Shown here one piece after another: positions 28,805 to 39,321 of a stretch of 64,000 nucleotides of DNA. Both the position numbers and the translations under genes were made by a program. The notes below the pieces were generated by a model. The model saw only the letters and a program-made list of their open reading frames with translations. It was not told where the DNA came from and made no database searches. The stretch comes from Brettanomyces bruxellensis (Eukaryota; Ascomycota; Pichiomycetes; Pichiales; Pichiaceae): contig NC_054689.1 in the NCBI RefSeq assembly GCF_011074885.1, forward strand, positions 558,001-622,000, written 5' to 3'. Every line of letters begins with the position of its first letter. The first letter of the stretch is position 1.

Positions 28805-30517
28805 ATGACAGAACCCACGCCCAAATTGGTATCGGAGACCTCGCCTCTTATTGGCACATCACAAAATGCTCCGGCGGAATCGCATATTACTGCCGGTCAG
28901 CATCCGGAAGAGGAAATAACGATTCCTGAAAATGTTTGGTATATAGTTGCTTCCTTATGGACGAGTTCATTCCTTTCGGCCGCAGATACGACGATTGTCT
29001 CGACGACGGCCAACACAATTGCGTCTGCAATGAATGGTTCCGACAAGATCACGTGGATTGCTACAAGTTATCTTCTCACAAATGCGATTTTCCAACCGCT
29101 AGTCGGTAAAATAAGCGATGTGTACGGAAGAAGAACCACACTACTCTGTGCACAGTTTTGGTTTATAATCGGGTGTTTTTTTTGTGCCATATCACGCACA
29201 GTGACGGACTTTGCCATTGCCAGAGCTCTTGCCGGTATTGGTGGAGGTGGAATGTCCGCCTTAAGTTCTATTATTGTTACAGATGTCATTCCACTTCGCT
29301 TACGAGGCATGTTTCAGGGCTATGCGAACCTTGTTTACGGTACAGGCCAGTTCCTGGGACCCGTTATTGGAAGTATCTTCATCACCTGGAGTGAGAAATC
29401 CGGCTGGAGGTGGATGTTTGGCATCCAAGTGCCTCTTGTTTTGTGCACAAGCTTTCTGGTTTTCAAAAACGTTCATGAGTTCCGTTTTAATGGTGAAGAG
29501 CTCATGAAGAACCGTTTCAAGCGCGGGAACATCCGCCGGATCGATCTCCCGGGCTCCTTTTTACTTGCATGCTTTATCGTTTCGATATTAACGCTTTTTT
29601 CGGCAACAAGCAAGCTTCAGGTCCATTTGTCGCTTGCGGGTGCCTTTTTCAGCTTGCTTGCCTTCTTTCTCGTGGAGAAATTCATTGTGGAGGAGCATAT
29701 TATCCCACCAGCCGCATTCCGTGGAATTTTACGTGTGGCAGCTTTAGTTGCACTGTTTGGAACTATGGCAGTGTACTCGTTGAACTTCATTATTCCACTC
29801 TATATTCAGATAGTGCACGATTTCAGCTCGCTCCAGGTCGGTATATTTAATGCTTTTGGTGTCTTTGCAAGTGCACTGGGCTCCATGATAGCCGGATGGT
29901 GCCTAAAGGAGAAAAAACACACCCGTGCCGACGTTGTTGTCAAAAAGGCTGTTAATGTTTCCATTGCAAGCTGCCTTGCACTCTGTGCGGGCACTTTTGT
30001 CTGTATGTTCATCATGAGGACTTTGAAGCCAACCTTGTTTAGAAAAGATATCAACTACTTGAAAATAGCGTTTTTGGTCTTTGGATTTACGCTTGAAAGT
30101 GTCGGTTATGGCTCTTTCTTGGTCTCTCTTCTCATTCTAGTAGTGGGGGAGGTTGGTGTTAGCCATCAGGCCACAGTTACAGGCATGAACTACATGTTTA
30201 GATCAATGGGTTCAGTCAGTGGTGTTGGCATTTCGCTTGGTGTCTACAACATGATACTTTACAAGGAGTTGTATCATTACTTTATCGTGAAAGGCAAGGC
30301 AAACGGCAAGGAGATCCTCTCGAAACTCTTCAACAACTCTTTCTACATCCGGTCTGGTCTTCCATCCATTTACGTACATAAAGTGCTTAAAATCTACCGT
30401 ACATCTTTGGGTGACTCCTCGACAATGGTGTTCATGATGGGTTGTACAGCTTTGATATTGAGTTTATTGATGAGGCTTTACAAGGTCGGCCCGAGACGGC
30501 ACACGTCGATCGCCTAG
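28805..30517 (+). CDS. Major facilitator, DHA2-type, vacuolar basic amino acid transporter (VBA)-like
   Basis: A 570-residue, 14-helix-type MFS protein. The N-terminal cytosolic segment has ETSPLIG, a dileucine-like vacuolar sorting signal (SPLI, about residues 17-20). The first helix has SSFLSAADTTIVSTTANTI, the DHA2 LDxTIV-like motif. Motif A is GKISDVYGRRTTL and motif C-like helix 5 is YGTGQFLGPVIGS. Vba1-Vba3 take basic amino acids into the S. cerevisiae vacuole; drug:proton antiporters of the same clade are the alternative. Both the vacuole signal and the TSYLLTNAIFQPLVGK segment favour VBA. The upstream CGG-N8-CCG site sits about 345 bases before the start. Confidence 0.78.
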   Translation: MTEPTPKLVSETSPLIGTSQNAPAESHITAGQHPEEEITIPENVWYIVASLWTSSFLSAADTTIVSTTANTIASAMNGSDKITWIATSYLLTNAIFQPLVGKISDVYGRRTTLLCAQFWFIIGCFFCAISRTVTDFAIARALAGIGGGGMSALSSIIVTDVIPLRLRGMFQGYANLVYGTGQFLGPVIGSIFITWSEKSGWRWMFGIQVPLVLCTSFLVFKNVHEFRFNGEELMKNRFKRGNIRRIDLPGSFLLACFIVSILTLFSATSKLQVHLSLAGAFFSLLAFFLVEKFIVEEHIIPPAAFRGILRVAALVALFGTMAVYSLNFIIPLYIQIVHDFSSLQVGIFNAFGVFASALGSMIAGWCLKEKKHTRADVVVKKAVNVSIASCLALCAGTFVCMFIMRTLKPTLFRKDINYLKIAFLVFGFTLESVGYGSFLVSLLILVVGEVGVSHQATVTGMNYMFRSMGSVSGVGISLGVYNMILYKELYHYFIVKGKANGKEILSKLFNNSFYIRSGLPSIYVHKVLKIYRTSLGDSSTMVFMMGCTALILSLLMRLYKVGPRRHTSIA

Positions 30518-30727
30518 ATGTGTCGTGTCATGCTCGCTACACTTTTATTCTTTTGTTCGTTCATTTCTTCGTTAACTGTGTTGTTAGAAAAGTTTATCGA
30601 TATCATATCACTTTCCCTCTTTCTATACTTGTACTTCTTTCCGTACTTCTCTGCATTCTTTGTACTTCTTTGTACTTCTTTGTACTTATTTATACTTCTT
30701 TGTACTTCTCTCCTCTCTTCCATAAAT

Positions 30728-31645
30728 CTAAAAAAGTTTATCAAGCGAGTCAATTTCAGGATCGTACTTGTCGGTGTTTATCCGAACGTTCAGATCATCG
30801 GCTTTGATGAGTTTCTCGTAGTCTTCCCGTAAGAATTTCAAACAGTAAATACTCTTCTGTATTCGGAGGAGTGCATGATTCGTGAAAATTACAATTGCAG
30901 CAACCATTGCTTTTCCAACAATCTGCACCGGAATTCCTCCATATCCTGTTCCAATTCCAGTTAGTACCATCGTGTTGATCACAGCATGTCTGTCATCTTC
31001 CCACTTCAAAGTTTCAATGTTGGCCTTATTAACCGTACTTAAAAGTTCCCATGTGCAGTCAAACACATACCGATATTGTTCAATCACACTGGTAGCCGTT
31101 GTTAGCGGTCTAGGAACCCTCATGGTAGGCATATGAAGAATGGAATTGGCACTAAGTGTATTCCAAGCCTTGGAATCGCAATAAAAGCTGTCAGTGGAAA
31201 ATTCGATCAGGTTGGCATTCTCTGGAGTTAAATAACCCTTATAGAGGTCCAATAGCTGGCTTTGCACGTGCTTCTCCGTGTGTTTCCAGCCGAAATTGCC
31301 GTGACTAAAAAGATTGGCCAATGCTTTATCGAATCCTCCCCCCATGTACCCAATTGAGTTACCAGGAGAAAGAATTGTTGTTGTCGCATAGTTCCTCGAA
31401 ATTTGTTGGTGATATCCATGCTGTCCCTCACATTTAAGTGTTGGCTGCAACTTTAGCTCCTCTGCCAAACTCGCAAATGACCCATTATGAACGTGAATTT
31501 CTACTGGAACATCAAACCAAACGAGGTTTTTTGTTGAGTATGCTGTTTTGTTGAAATCATGAACACTCTTGGTCCAGGCATCACAGATCGACTTGTTCAG
31601 ATCCAGCAGAACTATTCTAAATTTCTTAATGTTGTGGCATGGCAT
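30728..31645 (-). CDS. Macro-domain protein, YMR087W-like
   Basis: A 305-residue protein when begun at the ATG at 31645 (MPCHNIKKF). The frame continues upstream to 31840, but those residues come from a pyrimidine-rich leader and look untranslated. The macro fold shows ATTILSPGNSIGYMGGGFDKAL, the ADP-ribose-binding loop, then ILHMPTMRVPRPL and the GIGTGYGGIPV phosphate loop. Macro domains bind or hydrolyse ADP-ribose derivatives. S. cerevisiae YMR087W is a putative ADP-ribose-1''-monophosphatase acting on tRNA-splicing by-products, and I place this protein with it. Its stop is about 210 bases from the convergent VBA-like stop. Confidence 0.75.
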   Translation of the reverse strand: MPCHNIKKFRIVLLDLNKSICDAWTKSVHDFNKTAYSTKNLVWFDVPVEIHVHNGSFASLAEELKLQPTLKCEGQHGYHQQISRNYATTTILSPGNSIGYMGGGFDKALANLFSHGNFGWKHTEKHVQSQLLDLYKGYLTPENANLIEFSTDSFYCDSKAWNTLSANSILHMPTMRVPRPLTTATSVIEQYRYVFDCTWELLSTVNKANIETLKWEDDRHAVINTMVLTGIGTGYGGIPVQIVGKAMVAAIVIFTNHALLRIQKSIYCLKFLREDYEKLIKADDLNVRINTDKYDPEIDSLDKLF

Positions 31646-31925
31646 CCTGTGTGCATTTTCTTGGTGTTGTACCTGGTATGAAATGATAAAACAGTGCACG
31701 AGGTGAGAAGTATGTATAAATGGAAGATGGGGAAGATCTGAAAAATGATAAGAAAGAGTGAAAGAAAAAGTGAAAGAGAAAGCGAAAAAGGAAGTGGTAG
31801 AAGAAGGTGAAAAAAAGTTCTCGCACTCACACAAAAACATACATAGAGACTACATTCAATCCAGTCAGGCTGCTATTATCTGATTTTTTTTTTTAATTAC
31901 TTCTAATATACTGTACAGACCCATT

Positions 31926-34142
31926 TCAGAGAGCTATTCTAGACACCTTAAACGGTGTTGGGGCGGGCATACTCTCCACCGGCCGCTCCACAACCACTAA
32001 TTCGTCTGTTGACAAGTTTGCAACCAAAATGAGACTTCTGTAATCTGAAGTCCTCCAGAAAACTTTACTGGCCACCTCTTCGTGCTCTGAGGTTTCTTTA
32101 GCCGATGATGCAGACTCCCCATTGGCAGATCTCTTTTTGGATTGCTTGGAAGCCCGTGGAAAATCCTTTTTGGAATCAAAAAAGCACAACCAGTCACTTC
32201 CGTAGACCCAGAACTTACCGAGGCACTCAAAAATGCCCAAGCATTCGCCTGGAAGCTTCTGGAATGGCCGTGGAATGAACTCCGTGTTGTTTTTTGACCA
32301 CTCCGTGTACAAGTTTGCCCCCTGAGCATTCTCCGTGTTGAACTCATAAACTTTATGCGATAAAGTAACAACCAATAATGTATCCCGAGAGGTGAAGCTG
32401 ATAGCAGTTGGTATTTCACTCATGTGAACCAAGCGGCTTGCTTTTCCTGTTGTAGGGTTCAAAATGTCTATAAATCCTGCGAAATTCGAAAATGCAACTG
32501 CCGAACCCGACGAATTAACTGTCAGATGAGTGTAATTGTACTTGGAATCGAACGATATGGCATCAGGTGTGGGTTCAGGAGTCTCTGGCATCTCATATAT
32601 CACCGGTTGTTGCTCATCATCAAAGTCGGAGACATCCTCGTCGTCGTTTTCGTCATCGTTCACGTTAAATTTCACGCTGGTCACATCGCCATCACTGTCC
32701 ACCATCAGCAAAAGTTTCTTCTCATCAACAAACTTAATAATGCGAGCACCTATTCCTGAGAGAAGGGTAGAGACAACCTTCACAACTTCAATGCCTCGAT
32801 TCACCTCCACAAGCTCGAACAACTTCGTGGTGGAAATTCTCGAAACTGCCAAGTAACGTCCGTTTTTCGAAAGTGCAACCGAGCTAATGTTCTCTGGATC
32901 GCTGAGAACAAGTTTGCAGACCAAACGCTTTGCTTTTCCCTCATTTTGAAGCTTCCAAATTTTGACCTCCTGTCCCTGCCACATCACAACGAGTCTTTTT
33001 GCCTTATTCACGAGAACATGACGTTCGATGCTATCATCAGTGATTCTCAAAGGAACGCTGGTCTGGAAATGCTCCATGGAAGTTACTAGAACAACACGCT
33101 CCACACCTCCGCTTGCCAGAAGATCCTGATTGCTGGATTCAAACGAGCACATGGCACGGATATCATTTCCGTGCAATAATCTGTTTGTTGTATTCACCCA
33201 CTTGGCCGAGTTATAGCCACTTTTGGTGAGTGTGAAGTTAAATATCTTTCTGTCAACTCCACCACTGAAAAAGTGCTCCTCCCTGGAATCACTGCTGAGG
33301 CAAAGAACATCTGCCTCGTGAACATTAAATGATTGCTGCAAAGTCATGTGCTTCAAATCCCAAATTTTGACACAACCTGTCGAGTCTCCAGATACAAACT
33401 GCTGCTTGCGTGGAAGCGCCAATAGTGACCATATTAATGTGCTTTCCCGCTTTGATTTGTCGACTCTGAGAGTCTGGATAAGTCTTCCTTTAGTGTCACC
33501 TTTGTAAGACCACACTCTAATTCTTCCATCTGCACATCCTCCTATAACTGTATCGTCTCCCACCCAGCAAATGCTCATAATTCGACTCTGCTGCCTTTGG
33601 AGAACGCATTCATACTCGATAGAGCCTGGGCCACCCGAAATATCGACAATAACTACAGATCCATTGTCGCATCCAACTGCAATACGAGTTTGCGACTCAT
33701 TAATTGCACTAGACCACACTATTCCCGAGTTGCAATCATAATTTTTCAACGGAAGACCCTTTCGTATATCCCACTCTGTCAAATATGTCGATCCTCCAAT
33801 CGAAAAAAGCCTTGCTGCACCACCATCCCTGCTCCTACTCTTTAATTCCAAACCTAAACTCTCCCCTTCCTTATTTCCACTTTTTGCACTGAGTTCTGGC
33901 TCAATAGTTGCCCATAAAAGCCCTTCGATCGATCTACCGCTTCCTCCTAGTATCGTACTCTCTAAAAGCCATTTATTTTTGGAGTTCCTTGGATTCCAAA
34001 TCTCAATAGATCCGTCCGATCTTCCAACTGCTAGCCGTAGCTGTTTTGGGCTTACTTCTGTTTCGTTTGACTTGTGTGAAAATGCCAACGCCGTGATCAT
34101 CCCCGGCGTATAGTCCACAAATCTGCATCTATGAACATCCAT
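31926..34142 (-). CDS. UTP4: U3 snoRNP/SSU processome WD40 protein Utp4
   Basis: A 738-residue WD40 protein. The N-terminus reads VHRCRFVDYTPGMITALAFSHKS, followed by LRLAVGRSDGSIEIWNPRN and GRSIEGLLW, which are hallmark Utp4 segments. Repeats cover about 20-400 and a second set lies in the C-terminal half, interrupted by an acidic insertion (DENDDEDVSDFDDE, about 510-523). Utp4 is part of the t-UTP/UTP-A complex, which binds nascent 5' ETS pre-rRNA and supports rDNA transcription and 18S processing. Length is close to S. cerevisiae Utp4 (776). An RRPE-like AAAATTTT element lies about 130 bases upstream, as expected of a ribosome-biogenesis gene. Confidence 0.93.
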   Translation of the reverse strand: MDVHRCRFVDYTPGMITALAFSHKSNETEVSPKQLRLAVGRSDGSIEIWNPRNSKNKWLLESTILGGSGRSIEGLLWATIEPELSAKSGNKEGESLGLELKSRSRDGGAARLFSIGGSTYLTEWDIRKGLPLKNYDCNSGIVWSSAINESQTRIAVGCDNGSVVIVDISGGPGSIEYECVLQRQQSRIMSICWVGDDTVIGGCADGRIRVWSYKGDTKGRLIQTLRVDKSKRESTLIWSLLALPRKQQFVSGDSTGCVKIWDLKHMTLQQSFNVHEADVLCLSSDSREEHFFSGGVDRKIFNFTLTKSGYNSAKWVNTTNRLLHGNDIRAMCSFESSNQDLLASGGVERVVLVTSMEHFQTSVPLRITDDSIERHVLVNKAKRLVVMWQGQEVKIWKLQNEGKAKRLVCKLVLSDPENISSVALSKNGRYLAVSRISTTKLFELVEVNRGIEVVKVVSTLLSGIGARIIKFVDEKKLLLMVDSDGDVTSVKFNVNDDENDDEDVSDFDDEQQPVIYEMPETPEPTPDAISFDSKYNYTHLTVNSSGSAVAFSNFAGFIDILNPTTGKASRLVHMSEIPTAISFTSRDTLLVVTLSHKVYEFNTENAQGANLYTEWSKNNTEFIPRPFQKLPGECLGIFECLGKFWVYGSDWLCFFDSKKDFPRASKQSKKRSANGESASSAKETSEHEEVASKVFWRTSDYRSLILVANLSTDELVVVERPVESMPAPTPFKVSRIAL

Positions 34143-34284
34143 GTTGTTTATATACTGCTATGCTTGTATGCTTTTAGTGTTTTTCGTGAACTTCCTTTAC
34201 TACGTCTCTTCATTATATATCGTCAAAATTTGGGTCTGCCACATCAATATGCTCGAGCATACTTTTCCAGCTGAAAATTTTCCA

Positions 34285-34320
<36 letters not shown>

Positions 34321-34798
34321 TGTGTGGTTCCATCCGACCGACTGACTCGACGGAATTTTTTCCGTCCATATCCGCTTGTCTACCCCGGATTACATTTCAG
34401 CCTTTTTTCCATAAATTTTTTTCGGCCCCGGAGATCTTAATCCTTAATTTTTTTGGTGCCCTTGATAGGCTAATCTCAGTATGATCAGTCGGCCCCCGCA
34501 CTCCCTGCTAGCTTTGTCCGGTATCTCAAGATCTGGGTCATGATTCATTTTTCCAGTGCCTGACTAACGAACAGTGTTGCTTTCTCCGGAAACCCGTTTT
34601 GCCAGATACATTGTTCATCTTTTAATATTATTTAAATTACACTTCTCTTCTGCTATTCCCTTTTCTTCATCTTTTAAAAGGTGCCTTCATTTCTTTCATT
34701 TGCTTCTTTTCTAAAATCAGTCGTCTCTCTTTCTCCCTCTTGCATTCCTGATTTCTCGATTTATTCATCTGTTTCATTCTACAATCAGATTAGTAGTT
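34143..34798. promoter_or_regulatory. Divergent UTP4/AFG1 promoter with a 32-base T tract
   Basis: A 656-base region. An uninterrupted run of 32 T lies at 34288-34319, which should exclude nucleosomes. Just left of it, GCTGAAAATTTTCC (34270-34283) matches the RRPE core AAAWTTTT used by ribosome-biogenesis genes, here placed for UTP4. No PAC box (GCGATGAG) was seen. The right half is pyrimidine-rich before the AFG1 start. Confidence 0.6.
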
Positions 34799-36517
34799 AT
34801 GCTGGGTTTTCTCAGTTCTTCCAGGCTACCGTCTCCCATATTACGATCTGCCACTAATGCATACTATAGAGTTCATATCAGATTTTCATTACTTTCATCA
34901 AAATATGCTTACTGTCGTTTCTCTTCTGCGCAGGCTGCTTCTTCTGCACACGCGATAATTGCACACCATATTTTGTCCCGAGATGACGATTTTTCAGATG
35001 TTGACGTGCCTTCAGCTGAAAACGTTGAGAGGCAAGTTGCATTCACTACACCGTTACAGCTTTATAATCAACGTGTCGAACAGGGTGTGTTGAAGGATGA
35101 TCCTCATCAGAGACGAATCTTGAAGAGCATGGAATTCTTATTTGAACAACTCAAAGAGTATCATCCACCAAATGTTCTAAAGCCGTGCTTGCAATCAGCG
35201 CAGTCGCATACATCAATTTCAAGCTTCATTAAATCGCTATTTGGGGCATCAGTCCCTTTCAATGATTACAATAGCAGTGTTCCACACGGAATATACTTGT
35301 ATGGTGATGTTGGGTGCGGAAAGACAATGCTTATGGATTTATTCTATCAAACAATCCCACCCCATTTATCCAAAAAGAGACTGCACTTTCATCAATTCAT
35401 GCAGAAACTTCACAAGCGATCACACGAGCTTAAAACTGTGCATGGAGAGCATCAGAATTTTGATGTGATGCCTACTCTAGCATACGAACTTTCAAAGCAG
35501 GCCACTGTTTTGTGCTTTGATGAATTTCAGGTGACCGATGTTGCTGATGCAATGTTGCTAAGGCGTTTAATTGATCTGTCACTTCGGTCAGATCATGGTC
35601 TCGTTTTATTTGCCACGTCTAACAGGGCCCCAGATGATCTTTATATTAATGGCATCCAGAGGGAGTCTTTTATACCTTGCATCGAAGAAATTAAAAGCAA
35701 AACAAACGTGATACACTTGGATTCACCCACGGATTACCGGAGAATCCCTCGTCCGCTTTGCTCTGTGTATTTTTCGCCTAGAAAAGGTGCCACTTACCAT
35801 TCAAAGGAGTGCAGAAAGCAGCGGAAGCATCACATTGATTCATGGTATTCATACTTTTCTCAGGGTCACCGTATGGAGTACAGAGTGCCCATAAGATTGT
35901 GGGGTCGTGAATTAATGGTTCCAAAGTGTTCACCACCATATGTTGCCGGCTTTTCTTTCAAGCAATTGTGTGGTAAGAATTATGCGGCAGGAGATTATTT
36001 GGCATTAGCATCGCAATTTGAATCCATAATCGTGACTGATATTCCATATCTAAGTATAGATTCTAGAGACGAGGTCAGACGCTTTATCACATTTTTGGAT
36101 GCAGTTTACGATAATCACTGCAGACTGGCGGTGACTGCTGTGGCGCCATTTTCGGAAATTTTTGTTGAGCCCGAAGATATTAACCCTGATTATGGCTTTG
36201 AGTTATCAGAAAAAGGCAGAAAGAAGCTTGAAGAGAGCAGAAAGCTGGACGAAAGCTTATCCAATAGTAACTCTTCTAGGAATGAGCAAAGCGAAATTTA
36301 CGATCCTCTCGTTAAAGAACACGGGTTTGACAAGAGTATCGCCCGTCAGGCAAATCTTTTTGCAGAACTTGATGAAGAAAGGTTCGCTTTTGCAAGAGCA
36401 TTAAGCCGTTTAAAGCAGATGAGGTCTCTGGCATGGGTTGAAAACGTTTCTGCCAAGGGGATGACAGATTGCCTTAAATTAGGTAAACATCACATGCCAA
36501 AGATGCCAAATTGTTAA
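34799..36517 (+). CDS. AFG1: Mitochondrial AAA-type ATPase Afg1
   Basis: A 572-residue protein with an Arg/Ser-rich N-terminus lacking acids (about 1-45), suitable as a mitochondrial presequence. The P-loop ATPase core has Walker A GDVGCGKT at 169-176, Walker B CFDEFQ at 239-244, then FATSNRAPDDLY, the FIPCIEEI segment and AVTAVAPFSEIF. This is the Afg1/LACE1 (ZapE-related) family, inner-membrane proteins involved in quality control of mitochondrially encoded respiratory subunits. A segment of about 90 residues after LDSPTDYRR (roughly 316-400), which includes CRKQRKHH, is less conserved. S. cerevisiae Afg1 is 509 residues, so this one is slightly longer. Confidence 0.92.
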   Translation: MLGFLSSSRLPSPILRSATNAYYRVHIRFSLLSSKYAYCRFSSAQAASSAHAIIAHHILSRDDDFSDVDVPSAENVERQVAFTTPLQLYNQRVEQGVLKDDPHQRRILKSMEFLFEQLKEYHPPNVLKPCLQSAQSHTSISSFIKSLFGASVPFNDYNSSVPHGIYLYGDVGCGKTMLMDLFYQTIPPHLSKKRLHFHQFMQKLHKRSHELKTVHGEHQNFDVMPTLAYELSKQATVLCFDEFQVTDVADAMLLRRLIDLSLRSDHGLVLFATSNRAPDDLYINGIQRESFIPCIEEIKSKTNVIHLDSPTDYRRIPRPLCSVYFSPRKGATYHSKECRKQRKHHIDSWYSYFSQGHRMEYRVPIRLWGRELMVPKCSPPYVAGFSFKQLCGKNYAAGDYLALASQFESIIVTDIPYLSIDSRDEVRRFITFLDAVYDNHCRLAVTAVAPFSEIFVEPEDINPDYGFELSEKGRKKLEESRKLDESLSNSNSSRNEQSEIYDPLVKEHGFDKSIARQANLFAELDEERFAFARALSRLKQMRSLAWVENVSAKGMTDCLKLGKHHMPKMPNC

Positions 36518-36756
36518 ATACGCACTCAAGGAAATAGTTGCATGCATAAATGTTGTATTATCGTCATGTCATATTTGCACATTCCGTATTCCAGGATTTT
36601 AGTCGCTCTCGCTTTCACGCATATATGTTTTTTTATGTAATACAGTTAATTCTTTATATACATCTAATGTTGAACACATTTAATTAAAATGTAGATGAGG
36701 CACACTTGCATCGATTGGATTTTTTATTACTTTTCAAATGTATGGCTTTCGACTCT

Positions 36757-39321
36757 TCACTCTAGAAGACTCATATCAATATCGATCTGATCCTTATTTG
36801 CAACAGCACTTTTTCCAGTTTCCTGTTTTGGAAGCTCGTCTGTGGATTTTTCACTCTCCTTATTAGACGAATGAACAAAGTCGACACCCCCATTTGGACC
36901 TGTTTCAATTCTTTCCTGAATGATTGGCAATGAAATTGCCTCCATATGCCGTTTAAAGCCAAGCATCTCCTTATAAGTTTGCTCATCACCATTTTCCAAC
37001 TCAAAGTCCTTGAAAAGTGTCCATATCTGATCACGAGATTTCTGAGAACGGCTTTTTTTCATAACAAGTTCGCACGAATAATGAAGAATTTCCCTACACC
37101 GCTTAAATCTCCTCAATCTAGCTTCTACATCGACAAATCCAGCAACTATATCCTTGATAAAGCCTGGTGAAGATAATGGCCAAACCTGCAAAGCGTCTTC
37201 ATATAATTGACTGGCACTTGAAAGACCTTTGTACTTGATTGTTTGTAGAACTAACATTTTGAACAAATCTAGTTTGGCATCTTGATTTTCAACTGCCTTG
37301 ATCGCCTCCCGTAGAACACGTAGAGACTCTGGTTTCGATCCATGTTTATCTTCAAAGTCGTAATACATTAAGTAGATAGCTTTCCGAAAGTTATCGGGAC
37401 TATTCTGAAGTGATTGGTCAAAGAGTGACCTAATTCTTTCCTTTTTAATAGCCAATTTGTCCATGTATTTGACGGCAGCAGTAAGATATGAATTCCAAAT
37501 CTCAAATACGGTCGGATATTTAAATATTGCCACCCCTCTCTCATATATTTGAAAGCACCGTTCATACAGTCTGTGTTTTTCAAGAAAGTTGCAGTAGTTC
37601 AAAATCATTAATGGTGTCACGATCTTAAGCTCAATCACTTTATCGTAGATATTGCATGTTTGAGTCACATCGTCGGAGCTCTCCACTATGTCGAGGTACA
37701 AAGACCATAACCTAACGGATTTGTATGCTCTAACCTGAGCACTGAGTTCATCATTATCGTATCTTATATCCCTCTCGTTTACGGTGCGTCCAGAAAGAAC
37801 TGAATTTGGTAACGTCACTGCCTTCTTGATTACTTGTAAAGCTTGATCATAATTATCTTGTGCCTCTATTTCTACCCATGAGCACCATATTTTCTCTAAA
37901 TCAGATACAAATCGATATGGAACCTTAACAGCAGTTGCATAAAGCTTTCGAAGCCGTTTTCGATCTTCCTTTGCGGTAAATCTGATATAGTCAATCCATA
38001 GTTTGGGAAGCAAATCAGGTTCTCTAACTTTTGGTGCGTCGATTGTCAAAATGGCCTGCTGATAGCAATGGACAATCCTGTTGTAGTCTTTTTCTTTGTC
38101 GTATATTTCCACCCTGTCAAGCCATGTTTGCACATTGTTTTTATCCTGTCTCAAATATACATCGTTGATAATAAATGGCCGTCTTGAAAGCAAATCCTCG
38201 TACCGTTGAAGCAAAACGTTCAATGTAGCATTAAGGTTATTTGCATCTTCGTTTTCCATGCCTTCAACTTCGTCCAATTTATCCGATATCACCTCAATAT
38301 GTGAATCCATCATGTCAACATATGAGTCGTAAATGATAGTAAAATCATCAATAGTCATGCACTCTGTGAGGCCATGCTCAAACGTTGAAATTACTTTCAG
38401 GAAATTTCCACTAGCAAGCCAGTATTCTGCATACTTTGTAACTATGGACCCCTGTTGACCTTTAAATTTTGCTTTCATTTTATTATACATTTTGCCTGCA
38501 TGTTCATCCATGATGTGACCATTTTCATGTGCTCTCTTTAGATTTTTTCTTATCCGTACGAGGCAAGAAAATAAGTCTTTGTAAACATCAAGCTCCGGTC
38601 TAGAAAGTTTGACTGCAAACCTTAGGTCACTAAACGATGTGTCAATGTACTTCTTAAGCAGCTCAAACTGCTGAAATGTTTGCACGTGTTGAAGAAGATC
38701 ATTAATCACAGTTGAAAGATCGGTAACTGACTTCTCCCCGTTCTCTTTTTCAATTGCACTAAACGTATTCACTAAATACTCATCATAATGTTTTGCGGCA
38801 GTTCTGAAATTGCAATATCTTAAATATACTGTGATCATTGTGGGCCCTCCTATCTGTTTAGCACATTTAAGGAACATGGGCCATATTTTTGCGTGATCCG
38901 CAATTGGAAGTGCTTGAAGAGCGGTATTGAACTGTCGTCTAATAAAAGTGGCATCAATATATTCAACATTTTTTGTAAGGAAGCTGCAGAAAAGTAACCA
39001 AAGCTCTAACTGGTCAGAAATGTTTACGGAAGCCCTTGAAAATGCATCTGCAATTTGCTGTATTGACTCAGTGCATTTGTTGTCGTTATCGATTGTAGAA
39101 ACAAGAAGATTTAAATATAGCATTGTTAGTTTAACTGAATTACGCAACTTATTCACACCCCTATACAGCAAGAATATTAATGCTTGCTTATTGGCATTTG
39201 TAGCCGCTTTTTTGTGTTCGTAGTACTGCAGCCATAATTGTTCGTTAGTTGGATCTTTGAGAAGCTGCTCTTCATATGAAAGATCATCTTCTGAGATAAA
39301 TTTTAAGATAACAGGATCCAT
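36757..39321 (-). CDS. SYF1: Pre-mRNA splicing factor Syf1
   Basis: An 854-residue HAT-repeat protein. It starts DDLSYEEQLLKDPTNEQLWLQYY, the usual Syf1/XAB2 opening, and has about a dozen HAT repeats (W-x-x-Y/F and P motifs spaced about 35 residues). The conserved SRRPFIINDVYLRQDKNNVQTW segment lies near residue 360, followed by RIVHCYQQAILTIDAPK. Syf1 is a scaffold of the NineTeen complex that joins the spliceosome at activation, with Clf1 as partner. The length matches S. cerevisiae Syf1 (859), so the gene is complete. The next gene, VMA8, has a spliceosomal intron. Confidence 0.9.
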   Translation of the reverse strand: MDPVILKFISEDDLSYEEQLLKDPTNEQLWLQYYEHKKAATNANKQALIFLLYRGVNKLRNSVKLTMLYLNLLVSTIDNDNKCTESIQQIADAFSRASVNISDQLELWLLFCSFLTKNVEYIDATFIRRQFNTALQALPIADHAKIWPMFLKCAKQIGGPTMITVYLRYCNFRTAAKHYDEYLVNTFSAIEKENGEKSVTDLSTVINDLLQHVQTFQQFELLKKYIDTSFSDLRFAVKLSRPELDVYKDLFSCLVRIRKNLKRAHENGHIMDEHAGKMYNKMKAKFKGQQGSIVTKYAEYWLASGNFLKVISTFEHGLTECMTIDDFTIIYDSYVDMMDSHIEVISDKLDEVEGMENEDANNLNATLNVLLQRYEDLLSRRPFIINDVYLRQDKNNVQTWLDRVEIYDKEKDYNRIVHCYQQAILTIDAPKVREPDLLPKLWIDYIRFTAKEDRKRLRKLYATAVKVPYRFVSDLEKIWCSWVEIEAQDNYDQALQVIKKAVTLPNSVLSGRTVNERDIRYDNDELSAQVRAYKSVRLWSLYLDIVESSDDVTQTCNIYDKVIELKIVTPLMILNYCNFLEKHRLYERCFQIYERGVAIFKYPTVFEIWNSYLTAAVKYMDKLAIKKERIRSLFDQSLQNSPDNFRKAIYLMYYDFEDKHGSKPESLRVLREAIKAVENQDAKLDLFKMLVLQTIKYKGLSSASQLYEDALQVWPLSSPGFIKDIVAGFVDVEARLRRFKRCREILHYSCELVMKKSRSQKSRDQIWTLFKDFELENGDEQTYKEMLGFKRHMEAISLPIIQERIETGPNGGVDFVHSSNKESEKSTDELPKQETGKSAVANKDQIDIDMSLLE

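Noticed and set aside
31646..31840. 65-codon N-terminal extension of the macro-domain protein
   Set aside because: It is Phe/Ser-rich from a pyrimidine-rich leader, and the conserved fold starts after the ATG at 31645.
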